A DNA stretch of 29,336 bases from Alphaproteobacteria bacterium MarineAlpha11_Bin1 (lineage in GTDB: Bacteria > Pseudomonadota > Alphaproteobacteria > MPNO01 > UBA830), in assembly GCA_002937455.1 (NCBI GenBank), contig PTJZ01000016.1:1-29336 (forward strand). The letters are read 5' to 3'. Every line of letters starts with the position of its first letter. Within the stretch, counting starts at the first letter, position 1. Both the position numbers and the translations under genes were made by a program. Positions 23,438 to 29,336 of this stretch are shown here, piece by piece. The notes under the pieces are model-generated. The model was not told the origin of the DNA. It ran no database searches and worked only from the letters and a program-made list of their open reading frames with translations.

Positions 23438-23950
23438 TTGCACACTATCAGAAAAGCGCATGACTGGCTGATTAATGCGCTCAAAATTCTTTCCTGCATC
23501 ATAGTCTTCGCAATTTTTGTGCTAATTGTGATGGATGTTCTTCTGCCCTTGGCTGGACTGCAACCTTGGGAAGGGACACTTGGTGTCGTGGAATACGGTC
23601 TTTTGTGGTTCACGATCCTTGCTGCGCCTTGGCTGGCGCGTATTAAGGGGCATGTTTTCATTGACGCGGTTAATGAACTTCTAGCACCTGGTGCGAGAAA
23701 AATAACTTCAAAATTTGCGTATCTTGTTGTGATAGCTGGTTCACTTCTTCTCGCGTATTACTCCTCGGAGCTGTTAATCGAAGCCTATGTCGATGAAGCG
23801 CTGGATGAACGAAGTATTGAACTTGAACTATGGTGGATTTACGTCCCAATGCCCATTGGGTTTTTTCTAGTTGCGGTTGAGTTTATCCGCTTTCTATTTG
23901 GATTTGACGATATGTTCGGTAGCCGAACGGACGTCAAGGAGGGTATGTAA
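23438..23950 (+). CDS. dctQ: TRAP transporter small permease subunit (DctQ)
   Basis: This 170-residue integral membrane protein has four hydrophobic segments and the DctQ-family features (VMDVLLPLAG, GVVEYGLLWFTILAAPWLARIKGHVFIDAV). It is the small membrane subunit that pairs with DctM in tripartite, sodium-driven uptake of carboxylates. The start is TTG at 23438 with AAGAGGGG upstream. The stop lies two bases before the DctM ATG, so the two are translationally linked. The subunit name is secure; the substrate is not. Confidence 0.9.
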   Translation: MHTIRKAHDWLINALKILSCIIVFAIFVLIVMDVLLPLAGLQPWEGTLGVVEYGLLWFTILAAPWLARIKGHVFIDAVNELLAPGARKITSKFAYLVVIAGSLLLAYYSSELLIEAYVDEALDERSIELELWWIYVPMPIGFFLVAVEFIRFLFGFDDMFGSRTDVKEGM

Positions 23951-23952
23951 CC

Positions 23953-25266
23953 ATGGAATGGTATTGGGCGTTTGCCTTCCTTCTCGGTCTGGTTATTTCT
24001 TTTATGGCACTCGGTGTTCCGGTAGCTTTTGCATTTATCGCGACGAACTTTATCGCTGTCTATGTCTTCACTGGATTCGACCTCGGTGCTTTGATCCAAG
24101 TTGCGGATAATTCTACTCAATTGATATCTCGGTTTATCCTTGGCCCAGTTCCGATGTTCATACTTATGGGCTCTTTGTTTTTTCATACAGGGCTCGCAAT
24201 AAAGGTTTTTGACGGCCTCGACGCGATATTTGGGCGCTTACCTGGCCGTCTATGCTACCTGACCGTCGCGGGTGGTTCCATTTTTTCCACACTTACTGGT
24301 TCATCAATGGCCAACACAGCGATGCTAGGTTCGTTGATGGTCCCGGAAATGAAACGCCGAGGTTATTCAAGTCAAATGTCTATGGGCCCGATCCTCGGTA
24401 CCGGCGGTCTGGCGATGATTATCCCGCCGTCTGCGCTTGGCGTATTGTTGGCAGCAATTGCAGAAATCGACGTTGGTCGACTTCTAATTGCTGGTTTTAT
24501 TCCTGGTTTCGTATTGGCACTTCTCTATGCCGCAATGATTACGCTACAGCTTATTCGTTTCCCTGGCTCAGCTCCGGCGTATGACGTCGCTCCAATGTCG
24601 TGGGGTACCCGTATCAGGCTAGTAACGACAAATATCCTCCCTATGGGATTAGTTGTTTTTATGGTGGTCGGATTTATTGTTCTGGGCTGGGCTACCCCCA
24701 CAGAAGCCGCAGCGTGCGGGGTGCTGGGCGTATTTATTCTCGCCATAGCATTTCGGGCACTGACCTTTAAGTCGGTGTCGACGTCACTCGAAGGAACAGT
24801 ACGAGTTGGCGCGATGGTATTCTTGATAATTATGAACTCGACTGTCTTCAGCCAGATGCTCTCTTATTCCGGTGCGTCAAAAGGATTGATCGAGTGGGTA
24901 ACAAGCTACGAACTACACCGCTATATGATCCTTTTCCTTATGTTCTGCGTGTTGATCTTGCTTGGGATGTTTATGGATGCAACATCGATGATGCTGATCA
25001 CGGTGCCTATCTTCTTCCCACTCGCTGCCGCACTCCAATTTGACCTGATCTGGTACGGGCTGTTCGTTTTAATAACCATTGAAATGGCCGGAACCACGCC
25101 GCCATTCGGCCTATTACTGTACGTTATGCTCGGAGTTGCACCTAAGGGAACTACGCTATTTCAAGTTGCGAAAGCCGCCTTTCCCTTCCTAGTTTGTGAC
25201 GCTATCTTGATCTTGATCCTTTGCGCGGCCCCCGGAGTAGCTCTCTGGTTACCGAGCCTAATGTAG
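23953..25266 (+). CDS. dctM: TRAP transporter large permease subunit (DctM)
   Basis: This 437-residue membrane protein has 11-12 predicted helices and the DctM-family stretches FFHTGLAIKVFDGLDAIFGR, GPILGTGGLAMIIPPSALG and ATSMMLITVPIFFPLA, the substrate-translocating core of a TRAP transporter. The length is standard. It ends shortly before the 13-bp hairpin terminator shared with the convergent dctP. The C-terminal helices and the Thr/Pro-rich GTTPPFGLLLYVMLG segment match the conserved second half of the family, confirming a full-length gene. Confidence 0.93.
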   Translation: MEWYWAFAFLLGLVISFMALGVPVAFAFIATNFIAVYVFTGFDLGALIQVADNSTQLISRFILGPVPMFILMGSLFFHTGLAIKVFDGLDAIFGRLPGRLCYLTVAGGSIFSTLTGSSMANTAMLGSLMVPEMKRRGYSSQMSMGPILGTGGLAMIIPPSALGVLLAAIAEIDVGRLLIAGFIPGFVLALLYAAMITLQLIRFPGSAPAYDVAPMSWGTRIRLVTTNILPMGLVVFMVVGFIVLGWATPTEAAACGVLGVFILAIAFRALTFKSVSTSLEGTVRVGAMVFLIIMNSTVFSQMLSYSGASKGLIEWVTSYELHRYMILFLMFCVLILLGMFMDATSMMLITVPIFFPLAAALQFDLIWYGLFVLITIEMAGTTPPFGLLLYVMLGVAPKGTTLFQVAKAAFPFLVCDAILILILCAAPGVALWLPSLM

Positions 25267-25317
25267 CCAGATACAGGATTAACGTGAGGAAATGATACTC
25301 CGTCCGAAATTAGGCAT

Positions 25318-25350
25318 AAAAAATAACGCCGCTCTAAAGAGCGGCGTTAT
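25318..25350 (-). terminator. Terminator between convergent dctM and dctP
   Basis: ATAACGCCGCTCT (25323-25335) and AGAGCGGCGTTAT (25338-25350) form a perfect 13-bp stem with a two-base gap. On the minus strand it is followed by TTATTTTTTATG, the T-tract of an intrinsic terminator for dctP. For dctM on the plus strand the tail ATAGGTTTC is poorer, though the stem may act in both directions. Confidence 0.85.
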
Positions 25351-25370
25351 AGGTTTCAAAAGATCGAACT

Positions 25371-26384
25371 TTACGATCCCGTGTTATCCAACATTTTCGC
25401 TTTCAGCTTTTTGAAATCGACATTGTATTTCCTCTTACCGGCGTCGTTCCAATTTGCATTGACGATCGTCTTGGTGAATGCTTTTCCATATTCCCCCGGC
25501 AGCGTGTAGTTATTAACGCCTTGCTTATAAACTTTAGCATTATCAGCAGCGGCCAATTTTTTTAGCAAAGCACCCGACGTGTTCTCATAATTTAGTCCAG
25601 CGGCTAAGATTTGCTTTTGACCTTTTTTTGAGAGCTTGTTGAACTTATCCTTGTTCATCGTCACCATCGTCGATGAGCGGAAGAACCCCGGTCCGACCTT
25701 GTATTTGATGTAACTATGCCACCCACGGAAAGCAACGCCGCCTTCCGGCCACGCTAACCCATCAACAACACCGCGCTCTAGTGCTGTGTAAACTTCCGCC
25801 GGTGATATGTTCTTGGTAGTCGCACCCATTGCCTTGAAAAATGGTGTGTAGAGTGGCGTCGTACGCATCTTAAGACCTTTGAGGTCGAGCCCCGTGGTCT
25901 TGCTCAACTTAGGTTTATCCTTCAGCCAGATGAAAAACTGGTTCGGACCATAAAAATTTCCCCAGCCCAGAATTATGGCATTGAGCTTCTTGCCCCAAGC
26001 CTCTGACATCATCTCGTAGCCACCGTTTTTTCTCCACTGCTGCGGCGTGACGGTAGCAATACCCGTTAGCCGCGCTTCTGGAACCAAAGTGGCATAGTAA
26101 GTGGATGGCGACATAATGATGTCGATCAGGCCACGTTTCATTGCAGGCCCTTGTTTCCGGTTAGGTGTTACCTCTGGTCCACCGATGTAATTCAGAGTTA
26201 CTTCGCTCTGATCCTTCTTCATCGGATCTAGGAAGGTGGTAAAAAACGCCTTGCTCTGATCGTGTTTTTGACCGAGCGCGGTCGAGACCTTTAACTCATT
26301 TCCTGCTTGCGCCGGCAGGCTAATAGCTATGGCGGTTGCAGCAGCAACCCCGGTCGCTGCAATTTTTCCTAACGTCTTTGACAT
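25371..26384 (-). CDS. dctP: TRAP transporter substrate-binding protein (DctP)
   Basis: This 337-residue periplasmic solute receptor starts at ATG 26384, with GGGAGAAG upstream; an ATG seven codons earlier lacks such a site. The N-terminus MSKTLGKIAATGVAAATAIA is a signal peptide, with likely cleavage after AQA at residue 27. The family motif LKGLKMRTTPLYTPFFKAMG carries Arg174, the residue that salt-bridges the substrate carboxylate, and EVYTALERGVVDGLAWPEGG is the second signature. It thus binds an organic acid. Unusually, it lies on the opposite strand to dctQM and convergent with them, so it must be transcribed separately. Confidence 0.93.
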   Translation of the reverse strand: MSKTLGKIAATGVAAATAIAISLPAQAGNELKVSTALGQKHDQSKAFFTTFLDPMKKDQSEVTLNYIGGPEVTPNRKQGPAMKRGLIDIIMSPSTYYATLVPEARLTGIATVTPQQWRKNGGYEMMSEAWGKKLNAIILGWGNFYGPNQFFIWLKDKPKLSKTTGLDLKGLKMRTTPLYTPFFKAMGATTKNISPAEVYTALERGVVDGLAWPEGGVAFRGWHSYIKYKVGPGFFRSSTMVTMNKDKFNKLSKKGQKQILAAGLNYENTSGALLKKLAAADNAKVYKQGVNNYTLPGEYGKAFTKTIVNANWNDAGKRKYNVDFKKLKAKMLDNTGS

Positions 26385-26575
26385 AATTTCTCTTCTCCCA
26401 ATCATATTTACATCTATTTATTACACACCATCCCGACAACTAATCACCGGAGTGATATCATACGGATGTTGCCGTATCTTTCTATATATTAACAGTGATG
26501 ATAGACGCTGTAACCCATTTGCTTAGGGAACGAAGTAACGTAGTTTAAGACCGTCATCCCAGAGAAAGTTTTTAC

Positions 26576-27832
26576 TTGTCCAAAAATTTAGCGAGAAATG
26601 CGCCCCGCGCGGGTACTGGAAACGGCTGGGTTATTGTCGCCACCCTTTTCCTGATGCTCAGTATCGTTATCACAGCACGAAATAGTCTGGGCCTTATGAT
26701 GCCCTTCTGGAAAGAAGACATGGAATGGTCATACAAATTCGTAGCGACCGCCAGCGCATTGATGATGGTTACGATGGCAGTAACGGCACCTGTGCTGGGT
26801 TCGATCATCGACCGAGTTGGGTCTCGAATAATTTATACGGTCGGCATGACCGTTATCGGAGTAGTTTACATATTGTGCTCATTTATGACCGAACCTTGGC
26901 AACTAGTGGTTCTCTTCAGTTTCATTGGTGGGGTTGCCTTTGCGGCGATGTCTCCCTCACTGGTATCAACGACAATTGCACACCACTTCAAGGATCGTCT
27001 TGGCCTTGCTACTAGCATCGCTACATCCGGCAGCACCGGTGGCCAGTTCGCTATAATGCCGCTATTCGCTCTCCTTATTACTTGGCTATCTTGGCGAAAT
27101 AGTTTTCTAATCGCCGGCGTCATCATTCTGATTACGGCTTTTGTCGTATTTATGCTTATCGGAAGGGAACAACCGAGGCCCAAAGCCCTTGGGCGGACTG
27201 CTCAGGACTCTGTCCTGACGACAATACTTGGGTTAGTTCGTATGCCAGTATTTTGGCTGCTGGGTAGCAGTTTCTTTATTTGTGGCTTTACGACAGCGGG
27301 GGTGACAAAGGTACATCTGATTCCATATGCGGTGAGTTGCGGGTTTCCGCCAGTCCAGAGCGCAACTGCCTACGGTATATTGTCTCTATTTAGTCTTATC
27401 GGAATGATTATTTATGGATGGTTGTCAGATCGGTACCATCGGCCGTTCCTTCTGGCGAGTTGCTATTTTATCCGGGGACTTTCCTTTATCATCCTGATCT
27501 ATATCGCCGGTAAACCAACCCTATTGTATATTTTCGTGATTGTGTTTGGCATCTTCGACTACGCTACATTCCCCATTGTTGCCAGTATCGTCGCGACGCA
27601 CATGGGGCGGCGTATTATGGGACTGACTATGGGGCTTATCTTTGCACTGCACGCCCTTGGTGGAGCGCTTGGATCATTTATGGGCGGATATCTATATGAG
27701 CTTTTCGCCCGTTATGACTTGGTTTGGTTTGTTTCAATCGCACTTGCGCTTCTGGCCGCTTTCCTATCGATCCTAATCAGGGAGAGTAGAGATCCAGAAA
27801 TTAGTTCGACAGAGTCGGTTGTAGCCTCGTAA
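26576..27832 (+). CDS. MFS transporter (monocarboxylate/oxalate-type)
   Basis: This 418-residue protein has 12 predicted helices. It shows the MFS loop-2 signature APVLGSIIDRVGSRIIY and the C-half repeat IIYGWLSDRYHRPFLL, a layout close to oxalate/formate and monocarboxylate transporter-type MFS proteins. The N-terminal ARNSLGLMMPFWKEDMEWS segment is also common in that group. The start is TTG at 26576 after AGAGAAAG. It is divergent from dctP, with 191 bases between the starts. It likely takes up or exchanges an organic anion related to the TRAP substrate (inference). Confidence 0.9.
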   Translation: MSKNLARNAPRAGTGNGWVIVATLFLMLSIVITARNSLGLMMPFWKEDMEWSYKFVATASALMMVTMAVTAPVLGSIIDRVGSRIIYTVGMTVIGVVYILCSFMTEPWQLVVLFSFIGGVAFAAMSPSLVSTTIAHHFKDRLGLATSIATSGSTGGQFAIMPLFALLITWLSWRNSFLIAGVIILITAFVVFMLIGREQPRPKALGRTAQDSVLTTILGLVRMPVFWLLGSSFFICGFTTAGVTKVHLIPYAVSCGFPPVQSATAYGILSLFSLIGMIIYGWLSDRYHRPFLLASCYFIRGLSFIILIYIAGKPTLLYIFVIVFGIFDYATFPIVASIVATHMGRRIMGLTMGLIFALHALGGALGSFMGGYLYELFARYDLVWFVSIALALLAAFLSILIRESRDPEISSTESVVAS

Positions 27833-28136
27833 AGTCATCAAAGAAGACTAAGTCCTACGCGCTGCATCCATGGTAAAACTCATCTTCTAGCATTAGCTTT
27901 CCTCCAGATAATCCAGAAGCCGGATAACTAGCCCATCCATTACAGCTTCTAACAAACGGAAAAAATCATGCACAATATTCAGTGCACGCCAACGGTATCA
28001 TCGGCGTATGGTGGAGAAATCCCTAGGGCCGGTCTTTCAATATACGGGAGTTCATTTGTAATCTTGCAAGGATCAACTTTCTAGCCCTCAAACCAACATA
28101 AAAACCCGGAATTGTGTCTTCCACTTTTAGATTAAG
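27833..28136. other. Intergenic stretch between convergent genes
   Basis: The region of about 300 bases between the MFS gene and the class II aldolase gene, which converge, contains no recognised gene. A weak inverted repeat TGCAC (27969-27973) / GTGCA (27982-27986) is visible, without a clear T-tract. Nothing else was supported. Confidence 0.4.
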
Positions 28137-28871
28137 TCAACCTCTGGGCGGCAGCCAATCGCTCCTCTGCAACCGCACAGTCCAGTGTTCCCACGCTCGG
28201 ACATGGCCTATCTTAAACCCGCCAGAACCTGAGCCAAACGCGATATCACCTCTACTGAGCGGGTCAATTTTTCCACTCAACTCTGCCTGTGTCTGAAATT
28301 CGGCATTTCGGCAGGAATACACACAGCGGAATGCAAGATCGCAAAGGTCTGTACCGACCGCCGTAACACCGTGTCGGTTCATCATAACCATCATATGACT
28401 GTCAAGCGCCTTGGCCAGAGAACGGCCTTCTTCCGGTTTAACCACAAGATAATTTGTATCTCCAAATTCTGCGCGCTGGTCCCACCATGGCGGATTCTGC
28501 CCGCCAACTGATCCAAGATGAATAACAGGTGTATAATCCTTTTGAGTGATTATAAGGGGCATGAAGGCGGCAGCATGATGATGGCACACAGCCATAACGT
28601 CCGGTCTAGCCTTAAAAATTTCTCCATGGATAACTCGCTCTGAATAAGGAGCTAGGTTAGAAGTTGTTACCGGCACTGACTCGAGGTCATATTCGATTAG
28701 ATCGTCGGGCTCCACCAGTTCTGGCGCTCTCGACCGAGAGAGGAAGAATCTGTCATGGTTTTCAGGGTGCCTAACGCTTACATGTCCAAAAGTGTCCAAA
28801 ACCCCCTCGTTAGCCAAGATACGATACGCTAGGGCCAAATCATATTTAATCTCTTCAACCTTGGTGCTCAC
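28137..28871 (-). CDS. Class II aldolase/adducin family protein
   Basis: This 244-residue protein has the class II aldolase fold markers GHVSVRHPE (residues 29-37), ERVIHGEIF with Glu79, the zinc-binding pair His97 and His99 in CHHHAAAF, and His167 in MNRHGVTAVG. Family members are Zn-dependent aldolases, epimerases or decarboxylases acting on sugar phosphates or hydroxy acids; several group with aromatic-catabolism decarboxylases. The start is GTG at 28871 with AAGGAGA eight bases upstream. It faces a small membrane protein gene across 48 bases. The actual substrate is unknown. Confidence 0.88.
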   Translation of the reverse strand: MSTKVEEIKYDLALAYRILANEGVLDTFGHVSVRHPENHDRFFLSRSRAPELVEPDDLIEYDLESVPVTTSNLAPYSERVIHGEIFKARPDVMAVCHHHAAAFMPLIITQKDYTPVIHLGSVGGQNPPWWDQRAEFGDTNYLVVKPEEGRSLAKALDSHMMVMMNRHGVTAVGTDLCDLAFRCVYSCRNAEFQTQAELSGKIDPLSRGDIAFGSGSGGFKIGHVRAWEHWTVRLQRSDWLPPRG

Positions 28872-28919
28872 TAACCAGTCTCCTTGTAAGCGAATAGCTT
28901 ACCTCGTAACCCCGACGAA

Positions 28920-29201
28920 GTGGTATACTTGTTCGCCAATGATCAAATCATGAATTTCATAAATACCTTCGCAGTATGGCTGGCCTCCAAACCAATGCCA
29001 ATAGCGTCGCTATGCTGGACACTTCTCGTATCCGCCACCTATGTCATATGTGAATCTCCCTTCCGGAAATATCAAATGGAACTAAAAACCCACGAGGCTG
29101 ACATACGCACCCAGACACATCTGAGGTCGTTACAAACAGCGGTCGAGGTTATGGAAAGATGTGTGCATAAGAAGACAAGACACATCTTTTGGAAGATATA
29201 A
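28920..29201 (+). CDS. Hypothetical small protein with one transmembrane segment
   Basis: A 93-residue frame starts at GTG 28920; an ATG at 28950 is possible and neither has a clear ribosome site. One hydrophobic stretch (MPIASLCWTLLVSATYVICE) is followed by a charged, heptad-like helical tail rich in Glu, Lys and Gln (FRKYQMELKTHEADIRTQTH), a membrane-anchored coiled-coil layout. The stop lies at the edge of a 7-bp hairpin at 29201-29221. No family was recognised, and the real existence of the gene is uncertain. Confidence 0.45.
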   Translation: MVYLFANDQIMNFINTFAVWLASKPMPIASLCWTLLVSATYVICESPFRKYQMELKTHEADIRTQTHLRSLQTAVEVMERCVHKKTRHIFWKI

Positions 29202-29221
29202 AAGGTACATGTGATACCTTT
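29201..29221 (+). terminator. Hairpin after the small membrane protein
   Basis: AAAGGTA (29201-29207) pairs with TACCTTT (29215-29221) around a 7-nt loop, followed by GATATTTCTTTT. It is a weak, AT-rich intrinsic-terminator candidate for the gene ending at 29201. A second hairpin, ACACAC/GTGTGT, occurs at 29234-29253. Confidence 0.4.
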
Positions 29222-29291
29222 GATATTTCTTTTACACACGTGTCGCTGTGTGTTCAAATTTTCTCTGAAAAACCCAATAAAATCAAAACCT

Positions 29292-29336
29292 TGGTCGGAG
29301 CGACTGGATTCGAACCAGCGACCCCTTGACCCCCAG
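29292..29336 (-). tRNA. tRNA-Pro(GGG), 3' part (cut by the window edge)
   Basis: The minus strand shows the anticodon loop CTGGGGG with anticodon GGG, the variable loop, the T arm GCTGG-TTCGAAT-CCAGT, the 3' acceptor strand CGCTCCG, discriminator A and an encoded CCA at 29294-29292. The count back from CCA places the window edge at tRNA position 32, so the D arm and 5' half lie outside. GGG decodes proline CCC/CCU. The encoded CCA agrees with bacterial usage. Confidence 0.9.

Noticed and set aside
1..29336. CRISPR arrays, insertion sequences, phage or integrase genes
   Set aside because: No regularly spaced repeats, transposase or integrase motifs were seen. The tRNA at the right edge shows no neighbouring att-like duplication within the window.

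Overview
The window reads as a chromosomal stretch of a free-living, moderate-GC proteobacterium. Gene content and protein style (TRAP transporter, 4,5-dihydroxyphthalate-decarboxylase-like proteins, PhyH, GMC, MlaF-like and many SDR proteins, frequent TTG/GTG starts) suggest a marine-type alphaproteobacterium. That assignment is inference; there is no rRNA or marker gene here. Nearly all genes are catabolic enzymes or transporters, and no transcription regulator was recognised.

Left part (1-7515). A short gene tail and a terminator lead into a non-coding stretch with a -10/-35-like pair and five consecutive hairpins (about 107-250), a candidate structured RNA. Six minus-strand catabolic genes follow: a DadA-like FAD oxidase, an LDH2-type dehydrogenase, a dihydroxyphthalate-decarboxylase-like protein, an amidohydrolase-2 protein, a metallo-beta-lactamase-fold hydrolase and a 3-hydroxyisobutyrate-dehydrogenase-like reductase. 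Two gaps in this series hold possible remnants of decayed genes.

Centre-left (7699-14481). On the plus strand come a 2-oxoglutarate/Fe(II) oxygenase, a DsbA/FrnE-type thioredoxin-fold protein, a GMC flavin oxidoreductase and a clearly decayed phytanoyl-CoA-dioxygenase pseudogene. The DsbA-type gene has an in-frame TGA exactly where the first Cys of the CPWC motif belongs. It also has a perfect Shine-Dalgarno sequence upstream and a stem-loop downstream matching the bacterial SECIS layout, so it is a strong selenoprotein candidate. Minus-strand GST, MDR reductase and lipocalin-like genes follow.

Centre-right (14522-21029). One plus-strand gene block of about 6.5 kb encodes a two-subunit class I CoA-transferase-like enzyme, a second dihydroxyphthalate-decarboxylase-like protein, a hotdog thioesterase and four tandem paralogous SDRs. 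This looks like a CoA-thioester-based degradation pathway whose substrate cannot be read from sequence.

Right part (21017-29336). This part holds two MFS transporters, an orphan MlaF-like ATPase with an altered switch histidine, a TRAP transporter whose DctP lies convergent to DctQM across a 13-bp hairpin terminator, a class II aldolase/adducin protein, a small predicted membrane protein and the 3' half of tRNA-Pro(GGG). The uptake systems and the oxidoreductase/CoA genes together suggest import and stepwise oxidation of organic acids.
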